From NCBI GenBank assembly GCA_025526915.1, contig JAHLKH010000290.1:1-23769 (forward strand): a stretch of 23,769 nt of DNA, in the 5' to 3' direction. How positions within the stretch are numbered: the stretch's first letter is position 1; every line of letters starts with the position of its first letter. The DNA is from Entophlyctis helioformis. Its lineage: Eukaryota > Chytridiomycota > Chytridiomycetes > Chytridiales > Chytriomycetaceae. Below, in pieces: positions 1-8,679 of the stretch. Below the pieces are notes generated by a model. That model did not search any database. It was given only the letters and a program-made list of their open reading frames with translations, and was not told the DNA's origin. The translations under genes and the position numbers were made by a program.

Positions 1-17
1 CAAAGCCGCGATCAACT

Positions 18-2654
18 ATGGACACAACCAACGCATGGCTGGTCACCGTCATGCAACTGATTGTTCACCGTAACTGGACGCGGCGCATGGTGCACGCCAA
101 TGCAGGCAAGGTGCGTGCAGACATGGCTGATGCTGACATGATGGGCATGGATATGATGGATGCTGACAAGATGGACGCGATCCAGACAAGCGCGATCCAG
201 ACAGATTTGGACAAGGCAGTCCTGCCATGCAAGCTGGCTGTTGGTCTGTGTGGGAAAGCGACCAGTGACATCTACAGCTACTTGGCCCGAGATATCTGCA
301 CCATGCTGGCAGTGCATGTCATCTCGAACCAGTCGATGCTCGTGCTTGCTGCTGCCCACCAGCTGATGCCCGGCGCATCAAAGGAGGAGGTCGTGGCATC
401 AGTCGCGGCCATGACCAAAGCCATTGAGGACGCCACGCCACTGGCCGCCGAGGATGCCACACCACAGGTCGCTGAGGACGCGGCACCACTGGTCGCCAAG
501 GATACCCCATCGCCGGCCGATCTTGATGCTGCACCACAAGCCACTCTGGATGCTGCACCTCCTGCGGCAGGTCGCAAGAGGGCCCTGTCTAGCTCTTCGT
601 CGCCCACCGATTGCACCGCGACCAAGAAGCCATGTGGCGAGAGGGACGAGGCCACCACAGACGCGGCATCCAGCACACCTTCAGACACGGAGGGCATAGC
701 CATTTCTGGGATCCCCCAACAGCTGGTCAGGCTTGCGGCGATCTTGCTCAACAAGTCGCTGTCGGAAATAGGCAAGTTCTACCGGCTGCGCAAGCTGGCC
801 GGCGAAACAGTGATCAAGTTATGCCCTGAGGCGGCGAATCGGGACCCGTTTGTCCATATCACCGAGACCATTCTGTTTTGGTCGGTGATAGGGAACCTGA
901 AGGATCGCAAGCCAACCAAGAACAACGCGGCATTGCAGGCTTTGCAAAAGCGTCTCTTGGCTGCGATCAGCAGTAGGTCGCACTTGGTTATGCCATGTTT
1001 ACATGATTTGATACTTACAAACCACTCTTCTCAAAGAGCCTGGCTCGCAAGCCTTGACTCTTGCGTCATCCAACAAGGACATACAAGCCGCTTTCAGCTC
1101 AAGCCGCGAGGATTGCGTTCTCGACATTCTCCTCCCCGGACTCGCCTCGGATACACGTCGCTTCCAGACGCCTGCAGACGCTAAGGTCCAAATGGACGCG
1201 GCCAACGCCAAGGCAAAGAAAGCGGCCAAAGCCAAGGCGACGCGAGAGGCCAACAAGCAGAGTCTGGATGGCAAGGAGCGCGAGGATTACATCCAGGCTG
1301 CGGTTGATGCCCTGCCCCCAGCGCGACCAACCAAGGCTGTCAGACTAGGCAGCATCAAGACCGATGGATACAGCGTCTCTCAGCTGACTCTGGACTTTCA
1401 CACAGACCGTCCAGAGTCGCCTCGCAGTATGTGGCGCACTTGAATGCGATGGTGCACACATTGGTTCTGACATCCGCCTTGATCTGCAGGTCCCAACGCG
1501 GCGTCTTCAGCCCAGCAACTCAGTCTTGCTGGTGATGCTCATGATGACGATGGCTTGGATGATGGCTTGGATGATGGCTTGGATTGCGAATGTGAGTTGC
1601 TGTGCCAATCCAGACGCGCACTTGTTGTCCACACCGACTGACATGCCATCCACAGCCGCCGATCCTGCCGACTCATCAGCCACCAAGCCATACACGCCCA
1701 ATCCTGTAAGCCACTTGCATGCCAACCTCACGCATTGGTGCACATGCATTGCACATTCCTCACTCATGCCATGGCATGACAGGCCCAGCGCAACTTTTAC
1801 GCCTCGCAGCGACTGCGCGACATCATCAAAGCCAACAATCTGTTCACCAACAAGGGCTACCGGTTTGTACGGATTGTTGGCATTGATTGGGGCCAGCGGT
1901 ACATGTATGGCGCGTCCAGCATGTTGGTTGATCTCAGGGACTTTTCATATAAGCTCGAGTCCAACTACGTGCTCGCCTCTGGCATGGCACAAGCTGAGCG
2001 CAATTTTCAGTGGTGGTATGCATGCAGTGACTCTGCCACGCGCACTCTTGACCAGATCAACTCACAGTGCCTGCCTCTTGTGCCAGGTTTGATGACCGAC
2101 TTGCCAAGGCAGCCGACGTCCACGAGGCCATTGCATTCAAGACAGCAAAGCATGCCAATCCAAACGTCAAGCCTGGCGAGAGAGCCTTTTGGGATCTGCG
2201 CTGCCGTGCGTACTGCACGCCATTCCTGAATGCACGGGTACGTTTTCCCTGTTTCTGGATGCCCATTGACATGGCTGCCAAGCTGCTTGATTGCCTGCTG
2301 ATTGCACTGGATGGCATGGCGTGGCATGGCATTCCACAGAAGGTCAAGGCCAAGCGGTTCACCATGTGCAGCAACAGCATGTCTGATCGCGGAAATGCTC
2401 TTGAGGGCATCATGAATCTGGCAGGCTCGACCAGTGGAGAGCGCGCATCTGCTGTGTCTCAAGGCCGCTGTGACAAGCCAACAGAGAAGGACATTCCCGT
2501 TGTGTGGGCATTTGGCATCGACTTTACAGGCCAAGGTGGCCGGCATGCTGTGTTTGAGAAGTTTCTCATCAGGCATCTGCGGTCGTCTGGATATGCCTAT
2601 GTGCGTCTGATGCCATCCATCCATCCATCTGTGCACCAACTGACACACGATCAT

Positions 2655-2731
<77 letters not shown>

Positions 2732-3228
2732 TCTACCGCTGCAACGAGAACCTGACCAGCCAGATGTGCCCGCAGTGCAAGCAGCGGATCCCAGACAAGA
2801 ACCGCACCAACCTGCGACGCTACGAGTGCACAGACTGCAAGGCCGTCTACCACCGCGACGTGCTTGGAGCCACCAACATTGGAATGGTCGCACTGTGGCA
2901 TCTGCTCTTTGGACACCGGCCGCTCTACTTGACGCACACCAAAGCCGACAGCAATCCAGCCACGCAAGCGCACCTCAACAGCATCGCGGCAATGCATATC
3001 TCCATCCAGCTGCGTGCAATACGTGCTCCGCCTGTCGACCAGCAGCCTCTGGCACCACCCGATCCGCCCGTCATCCAGCAGCCTCCAACACCATCTGATC
3101 GGCCTGTCGTCCAGGATCGTGCAAGATGTGTTGACAAGCTGCGTCCAACACAGTCACAGCGCGTCAGCAAGTCACAGCGTGCCAGCAAGTCACGTGCCAC
3201 TCCACGTGACAAGCCTTTGGCGCACTGA
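18..3228 (+). CDS. Fanzor (eukaryotic TnpB-like RNA-guided endonuclease), 8 exons
   Basis: Phase-consistent exons 18-972, 1037-1426, 1490-1591, 1656-1705, 1783-2015, 2087-2237, 2340-2600 and 2731-3228 give 879 aa. Seen: RuvC-I motif VGIDWG with Asp534 (codon 1885-1887); a zinc ribbon with Cys727/Cys730 and Cys747/Cys750; RuvC-III motif YHRDVLGATNI with Asp757. The ribbon plus HRDVLGATNI is the TnpB/Fanzor signature. The first ~230 residues are low complexity, with degenerate A-E-D-A-T-P-like repeats (136-183), a Ser run and basic clusters (185-188, 203-204) that could be a nuclear localisation signal. The family is known to cut DNA guided by an RNA encoded next to the gene; activity here is inferred. 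The frame is open from position 3 up to the ATG at 18, so the true start may lie outside the window. No transposon end is recognised. Confidence 0.9.
1546..1581 (+). repeat. 12-nt tandem repeat inside Fanzor exon 3
   Basis: Three units of GATGATGGCTTG (the first has one difference) encode repeated Asp-Asp-Gly-Leu. They sit in a short 102-nt exon next to a 50-nt exon, in a variable linker just before the RuvC domain. Confidence 0.85.
2656..2729 (+). repeat. (CA)37 microsatellite in the last Fanzor intron
   Basis: A perfect run of 37 CA units fills most of intron 2601-2730 and runs directly into the AG acceptor at 2729-2730. The intron starts with GTGCGT and separates Tyr714 from the zinc-ribbon exon, in phase 0 on both sides. 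The CA tract replaces the usual pyrimidine tract. Confidence 0.95.
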
Positions 3229-3567
3229 CTTCCAGCACAACCAGCAACACTTTGAATCGGGGCACCTCCCGATCGACCTAACGGGTCACTTATCACATCA
3301 TTATTTCAATAATAATGAAAGGTAAGCCGCTCATGCATGTGCCTCGCCTGGCTGTCGTCGCATGCTTGTTGCTGACTCGAACCTTCCATCGTGTGATGTG
3401 CGGGCTTGCATTCGTCGCCTCTCGGGTCGAATTTAATTCAATACTTCTTGGTTATTGTTTGAATATCGGGCCAACAAACGTCAAGTACGTGGATATGCGG
3501 GCTTGCCGTCTGCACAGCGACTGACATCGTCCAACACATAGGCACAGGCACACAGACGCATAGGCAC
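3229..3567. other. Intergenic stretch between Fanzor and UTP11
   Basis: This 339-bp stretch is more AT-rich than its surroundings. It holds the stem-loops at 3256-3317 and an AT-rich block at 3431-3465 in which CAATA (3439-3443) can pair with TATTG (3453-3457). No convincing coding region is seen. It must contain the Fanzor 3' end and the UTP11 promoter. Confidence 0.6.
3256..3317 (+). other. Consecutive stem-loops just after Fanzor; candidate guide-RNA scaffold or element end
   Basis: Three inverted repeats follow the Fanzor stop closely. The stem at 3256-3273 has six Watson-Crick pairs plus a closing G-T around the loop CACC. The stem at 3275-3287 has four pairs around TAACG. The AT-rich palindrome at 3296-3317 is 11+11 nt with two mismatches. 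TnpB and Fanzor guide RNAs are commonly encoded at or after the 3' end of the gene, so this is the best place in the window to look for one. The sequence alone cannot show that it is transcribed; it could also be 3'-UTR or terminator structure. Confidence 0.35.
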
Positions 3568-4812
3568 ATGTCTGCATCCATCCGCAAAGTAGCGCCTCGG
3601 CGCACGCACAGAGAGCGCTCGCAGCCGCTCGCCCGCGCCAAGCTGGGCATGCTCGAGAAGCACAAGGACTACGTGCTGCGTGCCAAGGACTTTCACAAGA
3701 AGGAGGATGCCATCAAGACGCTCAAGGAGAAGGCCGCCTTCCGCAACCCGGACGAGTTCTACTTTGGCATGATCAACTCGGAGACTAAGGTGCGTGGTGC
3801 TGGGCGGCGGCCTGGCTGACTTGTGGCTGGCCGGCTTGCGACTGACCGACCGACTGGCATGCATCGAGCAGAAAGGCGTGCACGTCGTCAAGCGCAGAAA
3901 CGAAAAGTTCGACCACGAGTTCTTGACGCTGCTTAAGACGCAGGACCAGAACTATGTGGCGTACCAGCGGTCCGTCAACCTCAAGGTGCGGTGCGATCGC
4001 TTGGCGCTGTGTCTGCTCTGTCGGTCGATGGATGCTGGCACGAGCGTGCTGACTTGGTGCGTGGGCAACAGAAAATCGACCGGCTCAAGGAGGGCATCCA
4101 CTATGTCGACGAGGACGATGACGAGGAGCAAAGCGGCGTTGATCAAAAGGACGGCGACGATCACGAAGACGACGACGACGACGACGACGAGATGAGCATG
4201 GGCGGCAGCGATGATGGCAATGCCTCGTCCAGGAACAGCGGCAACCAAGCCAAGCGCGTCAACCGACCCTCGCACATTGTCTTTGTTGACGACGAAGAGC
4301 AAGGTGCCGTGCTTTTGCTCGCCGCAACCTGTGCATCAACCGAGCCGCGCGAAGCTAACGACAGACTCATTCGTGCCTGGACAGCACTCAACTTTGACCC
4401 CGTGGCACATTTCGAGACGGTGCCGGAACTCGTCAACAAGCCGGCCATGCGGCTGCGCAAGTCGACGCTCGAGACGCAGGAGATCCCCGTGATCCGCGGC
4501 AAGGATGCAGAGACCATCGAGCGCCAGCGGCTGGCCCAAGCGCGCGAGCTCGAGTCGCGGCTGGATCGCGAGGCCAAGCTCCGCGCCGTCGAGCTTGAGC
4601 TCAAGATGCAGAAGAATCTGATGGTAAGAGCGGTTGAAGAGGGGCGGCCATGCCATCGAGAGCGATGCTGATCTGTGTGTGTGTGATTCTGTGTGACGCT
4701 GATCTGTGCGATGCTGTGTGTGTGTGTGTAGGGCAAGGGTGCGCGGAAGAAGGTGGGCAGTGACAGCAAGGGACTGGCGGTCTACAAGTGGAAGACGAGA
4801 CGCCAAAAGTGA
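3568..4812 (+). CDS. UTP11: UTP11, U3 snoRNA-associated protein (small-subunit processome)
   Basis: Exons 3568-3789, 3872-3985, 4072-4303, 4385-4623 and 4732-4812 give 295 aa. The start carries the family's N-terminal signature (THRERSQP, then LGMLEKHKDYVLRAKDF), followed by NPDEFYFGMI, KIDRLKEGIHYV, RPSHIVFVDDEEQ, FDPVAHFETVPEL and a basic C-terminus ending KWKTRRQK. UTP11 acts in the nucleolus in processing of 18S pre-rRNA. The protein is longer than the ~250 aa usual for the family, mainly because of an Asp/Glu-rich insertion encoded around 4108-4200. Intron 4304-4384 is a multiple of three with no in-frame stop, so its removal is inferred from family alignment. All donors are GT and all acceptors AG. 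Confidence 0.93.
4680..4731 (+). repeat. TG-repeat tract at the 3' end of the last UTP11 intron
   Basis: Intron 4624-4731 starts GTAAGA and ends in an alternating TG run directly followed by TAG. Within it a GCTGATCTGTG motif occurs twice. As in the last Fanzor intron, a dinucleotide repeat takes the place of the pyrimidine tract. Confidence 0.75.
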
Positions 4813-4830
4813 TGTGTGATGTGTGATGTG
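4810..4830 (+). repeat. 7-nt tandem repeat (TGATGTG)3 overlapping the UTP11 stop
   Basis: Three exact copies of TGATGTG begin with the UTP11 stop codon at 4810-4812. The rest of the 228-bp gap before the next gene is GC-rich with CTGGTGAGG-like repeats; no other gene is seen there. Confidence 0.8.
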
Positions 4831-5040
4831 TGATGCTGTTTGCGTGTGTTCCTCTGGTCGCGCGAATGAAGAAGCGTGTGCTGGTGAGGCTGCTGGTGAG
4901 GCTGGCGATGCTGGCGATGGTGCTGGAAGCGGCCTTGAGGCGCGTGGACGAGCAGATCTGCTGGACCAGGCGCCGGCGCAAGCCTCGGAGCGTCGCGCTT
5001 TGCGTTCTTTCCGCCACGAATCCAGCGAGCCACGATTCGC

Positions 5041-6010
5041 ATGTCGCTTCGACGCCAGCCAAGCGCAGCAGGTGCTGGTGCGACGCCATTGCCGCCAACA
5101 CGAGCACCGCTGCCTCAGCCACTCTCGGCGTCCGCCCAGTTCCGCCGCATTGCCGCCGTGCTGCTGCTGGTGCTGGGCATCCACGGCGCGGGCCTGTTTC
5201 TGTTCAAGGAAGGATACCTGCTGACACGCCTCGAGCTCAACTCGACGGCAACGTGCCCGACGGTCCCGCCGTGGTCTGCCGACTTTGTGCCGCCGGCCGC
5301 TGCTGCCAGTGGTAAGTTGTCCCAGATCTGCGCTGTCTGTCTGTCCGTCCGTCCATCTGCCCATCTTGAAGCCCTCACGCTCACAGCCCGTCGCCAACCA
5401 TGCCAATGCGAGAGCAGCAGGCGGCGCCACAAACAAGGCGTGCTGGCCCCACGCACGCTTCGACCGCACGCTTCTCATCATGATCGATGCGCTGCGCTTC
5501 GACTTTATCGCCTACAACGAGTCCATCCCGCCGACGGCCACGCCATACTACATCAACAAGGTGCCCGTCATCTCCCGCATGCTCAAAACGCGGCCGGCGC
5601 ACTCGCTGCTGTACCGCGGACTGGCCGATCCGCCCACGACGACGCTGCAGCGGCTGATTGCGCTCATGACAGGCGCGCTGCCCACGCTCGTCGACGCCGG
5701 CTCGAACTTTGGCAGCTCGGCCATCCGCGAGGACAACCTTGTCGGCCATCTGCAGCGCGCCGGCCGTCGCGTGGTGTCCATGGGCGACGATACCTGGGAC
5801 CGGCTGTTCCCAACGCCGCTCAACGAGACGTATCCGTATCCGTCGTTTGATGTGTGGGATCTGCACAGCGTCGATGAGGGCGTCATCTCGCACCTGTTCC
5901 CTGCGCTGGAGAAGCGGCGTCGGTCTGCTGCTGCTGGTGCTGCTGGTGCTGCTGGTACCCGCACGTCGACAGGCAATGATTCGGACTCGGACTGGGGTCC
6001 TGCACGCTGA
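5041..6010 (+). CDS. PIG-O/Gpi13-like GPI ethanolamine-phosphate transferase, N-terminal part
   Basis: Exons 5041-5311 and 5421-6010 (intron GTAAGT...CAG). The product has a signal anchor near residues 36-60, then GYLLTRLEL and Cys as in PIG-O, then LLIMIDALRFDF (first metal Asp), ADPPTTTLQRLIALMTGALP (catalytic Thr), VDAGSNF, EDNLVGHL, MGDDTWDRLFP and DVWDLHSVDEG. PIG-O/Gpi13 adds ethanolamine phosphate to the third mannose of the GPI anchor in the ER. After an Ala-rich insert and DSDW, where the family continues into its second metal-binding half, the frame ends at TGA 6008-6010. The conserved Asp-His...Gly-His and Gly-Asp-His-Gly motifs are missing. The start is the first ATG that gives the conserved N-terminus. 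Confidence 0.85.
5415..5420 (+). other. Tandem CAGCAG (NAGNAG) splice acceptor
   Basis: Exon 2 of the PIG-O-like gene can start at 5418 or 5421. Both keep the frame and differ by one residue. Confidence 0.55.
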
Positions 6011-6972
6011 TGCGGTCGCCTGCCTGTGTGGCCGATGCTCCCAAGCGTTCTGGCAAGAAGCAGGACGGCACTGGCTCCGCAACAGCAGATGCCGATGCTC
6101 GGGAGTCCGTCTTTGTGGATCGTGCTCGCACGGCGCCGGGCACGTACCTCGTGATCCTGGCGTTTGTGTATGTGACCATGTCGTTGTTCCAGAAGCCCAT
6201 AGGCGGCGTTGCCATGGGACTCGCGTTTCTGCAAGTGCTGTGTCTGATTGACAATGTGGCGCTGTGGCGACTGGCTGCACTATCCGAGGTCCAGCGACGC
6301 AACAAGAAGCAGGAAGACGGCCAAGACGGCCAAGACGGCCAGGATGGCCATGACAAACACGACAATGGCAATGCCGACTGCAATGCAGCTGCAGACGGAG
6401 CGGCGGGTCTTGATCTGACTGGCGTTTACTTTGAGCATCTGGTCCTCCTGCTGCTGTGTGGACAGCGTGCCTTCTTTTCAACGGGCCATCAGAACGCGCT
6501 GCCGTCGATCCAGTACGAGGTCGGCTTCATTGGGCTGGACGGCGTCAACTGGATCCTGTCGCCCATGTTTATCGGCATCAACACGTACGGCGGGCCGATT
6601 CTCTTTGCACTCGCGGTGCCGCTCGTGCCGCTCTGGGGAGCATGGCCACAGCCGCGGTCGGCACGCACGGCGTCTTCAGTGTCAGTGTCAGTGACAGCAG
6701 GCGAGAGTGGGCCGAGTGGGCCGAGTGGGCCAGAGGCGCGGCGGCTCGCGGCACGGATTGCGCGGGAAGTCGGACAGGCGATGCTGGTGTACCATGGTCT
6801 GATCTCTGGGGCAGAAGTCACTGGAGTGACGGTGTTTGTGGGATGGTTCCGACGCCACTCGCAGGCGTGGCGTGTGTGGGGACCCAAGTACATCTTCTAC
6901 TTTGTCGGCCACTCTGGCATCTTTGCGCTTGGGATTGTGATGCTGGGTGTTGTGCACCAGTGCCTTGCATGA
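5980..6972 (+). CDS. PIG-O/Gpi13-like, C-terminal membrane part
   Basis: An open frame from 5980 (first ATG at 6010) to TAA-free end TGA 6970-6972 encodes the C-terminal membrane region of PIG-O. Seen: several hydrophobic segments, the family-specific FFSTGHQNALPSIQYEVGF, then INTYGGPILFALAVPL, and near the end RVWGPKYIFYFVGHSGIF. A Gln-Asp-Gly repeat is encoded at 6311-6346. It lies one base out of frame with the N-terminal part. A single extra G in the run 5994-5997 would join them, or a weak intron 5955-6085 could. Either way about 400-500 residues of the usual ~1000-1100 are missing, covering the second half of the catalytic domain and the first membrane helices. It may be a real internal deletion, a shortened gene or an assembly error. 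Confidence 0.8.
   Translation, partial: FGLGLGSCTLMRSPACVADAPKRSGKKQDGTGSATADADARESVFVDRARTAPGTYLVILAFVYVTMSLFQKPIGGVAMGLAFLQVLCLIDNVALWRLAALSEVQRRNKKQEDGQDGQDGQDGHDKHDNGNADCNAAADGAAGLDLTGVYFEHLVLLLLCGQRAFFSTGHQNALPSIQYEVGFIGLDGVNWILSPMFIGINTYGGPILFALAVPLVPLWGAWPQPRSARTASSVSVSVTAGESGPSGPSGPEARRLAARIAREVGQAMLVYHGLISGAEVTGVTVFVGWFRRHSQAWRVWGPKYIFYFVGHSGIFALGIVMLGVVHQCLA
6320..6346 (+). repeat. 9-nt minisatellite GCCAAGACG (two exact units and one variant)
   Basis: Units at 6320-6328 and 6329-6337 are exact and 6338-6346 is a variant. The same 9-mer occurs three times at 17257-17283 in an RPA1 intron. Confidence 0.8.
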
Positions 6973-7171
6973 GAGCGGTCTGATTGAAGGTGGTTCTACA
7001 TTGGTTTTCAAGGAGACAAGCGTGTCCATTGAGTGGGCTGCATTGTTGCGTGATCCAGGATATGCTGCTCATCCGTCCGCATGTGCTCTGCACCTTGAAC
7101 AGCGGTGTATCCATCCCGTGAGGGCAGATTGGGCATGACTGTCTGTGGAGCAACGCGGCCAAGGCACCGGC

Positions 7172-7630
7172 ATGGCAAGTGTCGATCCAAGTGCAGATCC
7201 AAGGTGTGCACCACTGATGACGTTTCAGTCTGTGGAAATGACAACGATAGGAGGTGGCTGCAGCAGGTGGCGGCAGGAGTTTGAGGCGGACAGCAACAAC
7301 ACCAACAACGCCAATGCCAGTCTGACGGCCACGCTGCTCAGGTCGTCCAACGACACGGACAAGGCCGGGCACCTCGACGAGGCGATCCGCAACTTTATCT
7401 GGGGTTGCTCGCCTGCGACTTTCAGGGACGGTGCCGAGCGCGTCTTCTTCAATGGATCGTGTTTTGGCGCTGCCAACCACTCGGATTACTCTTGCTCGGT
7501 GCTTCTTGAGGGATACTCGTACCCGCCCAAGAGCAGCAGCGATGCCGTTGTTGGTGTTGCATCCATTGGCAGAACCATGGCTGCTGTGGCTGCTTATGCT
7601 GGTGTCCTTGGTGCCGTGATGATGCTGTAG
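7172..7630 (+). CDS. Hypothetical small secreted protein with GPI-signal-like tail (5' end unresolved)
   Basis: I do not recognise the family. The frame to TAG at 7628-7630 encodes a Cys-containing, Asn/Ser/Thr-rich segment with several N-glycosylation sequons (NNT, NDT, NGS, NHS) and ends in small residues (KSSSDAV) followed by a hydrophobic tail of about 25 residues, as in GPI-anchored proteins. The ATG at 7172 is only the first in this frame; no signal peptide follows it. Upstream exons are likely: the frame through about 7130-7195 reads GHDCLWSNAAKAPAWQVSIQ, which looks like protein, and several AG acceptors lie at 7220-7275. It sits between two PIG-O-like genes. Confidence 0.4.
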   Translation: MASVDPSADPRCAPLMTFQSVEMTTIGGGCSRWRQEFEADSNNTNNANASLTATLLRSSNDTDKAGHLDEAIRNFIWGCSPATFRDGAERVFFNGSCFGAANHSDYSCSVLLEGYSYPPKSSSDAVVGVASIGRTMAAVAAYAGVLGAVMML

Positions 7631-7964
7631 CCTGTTTGCTCGTCCATCTACTCGCCTGTCTGCTCGCCTGTCTGCTTATAAGCATACTTGCCAATGAATA
7701 TCATTCTTTCCTCCTATCCTTCCTTTGTTCGCCTCTTGGATGCATGCGCTTGATGCCACCAAACGGCAAAGTGGTCGTCTGCTTGCTATAATGGCGCTCT
7801 TGACCCAATAAAACACGGATTCCACTGCGGCTGGCACCCGAATGCAATGGAGCATCGACCCACTGATGCCACTGATGCCACAGATCCCGCAGTGCAACAG
7901 CCGATCCAGATGGGAGGCGTCTCGAAGAACCCCGAAAAGTGTCTGCATTACACGTTGGGGGGGT
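7631..7964. other. Intergenic stretch between convergent 3' ends
   Basis: This 334-bp stretch separates the 3' ends of the hypothetical plus-strand gene and the minus-strand uS3m gene. It holds short repeats of CTCGCCTGTCTG around 7645-7675, a CTTATAAGC palindrome at about 7675, and repeated ACTGATGCC near 7861-7880. No coding potential is recognised. Confidence 0.55.
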
Positions 7965-8583
7965 TCATTTGCTGCCGTAGGTGACCCAGACCTTGACACC
8001 GGTAGCACCCTTCTTGTTGACATAGACAGAGCGGCCAAAGTCGACAAAGACACCGTCGAGAGCGCCGACCATGCCCGTGTCCATGCGGCCATAGTCGACG
8101 ACCTGGCGCGACGTGCGGGTTCCGCGGCGGCCCTTGGACTCGATGCGGAAGCCGATGATCTTGCCGAGCGACGAGCCCTGAGCGAGGGCGGGCACGGGCT
8201 GCAGCATGTGGCGCACGAGCACGGTGGGCACGGGGATGTCGGAGAGGAAGGGCGAGGCGGCGGCTTCTGGAGACGAGGCGGCGGCATGCAGACGGGCCGA
8301 GTACTTGTCGGTCTTTGCTCTGTTGAAGGCGAGGAAGGGATCCGAGGCCGAGACGGGAGCGGTGTGGAAGGGCGACAGGACTCGGGTGTGGTAGTTGAGC
8401 AGCTTGGGCGGCGCAGGGCCCTGTCGGTTGGTGGGTTGGCGGGCGAGTGGGTGAGTAATAGAGAGCGGTATTGCAGCAGAGCGGCATAGCGAGGGCGAGA
8501 GTCGGAAGCGAAGGAAGTACCTTGAGAGCGACCTTGGACAGCGCAGCCAGGAACGACCGGTATGTTGCTGCACCTTCGGCCAT
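7965..8583 (-). CDS. Mitochondrial-type small-subunit ribosomal protein uS3 (nuclear gene)
   Basis: Exons (minus strand) 8583-8521 and 8420-7965, separated by a 100-nt GT-AG intron in phase 0, give 172 aa. The C-terminal half carries the uS3 C-terminal domain signature: LGKIIGFRIESKGRRGTRTS, then VDYG, and finally TGVKVWVTYGSK, like the GTxGVKVWI motif of bacterial and mitochondrial S3. The N-terminal ~90 residues resemble no known KH domain, and the protein is much shorter than typical uS3. In many fungi rps3 is mitochondrially encoded; here GT-AG splicing shows a nuclear copy. The N-terminus, basic with few acids, may act in mitochondrial import, but that is inference. Confidence 0.72.
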
Positions 8584-8679
8584 GTGAGTTTTGAGCGTTA
8601 TGGTAAGAGAAATCAAGCGAAAAATGAGACAAAATGAGAGGATATTCTCTGAATGCACAGCGACTGTATTGGGAGGCAA

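Noticed and set aside
4336..5481. 381-codon open frame on the minus strand
   Set aside because: It runs opposite UTP11 and the PIG-O-like exons and consists of low-complexity sequence without family signatures.
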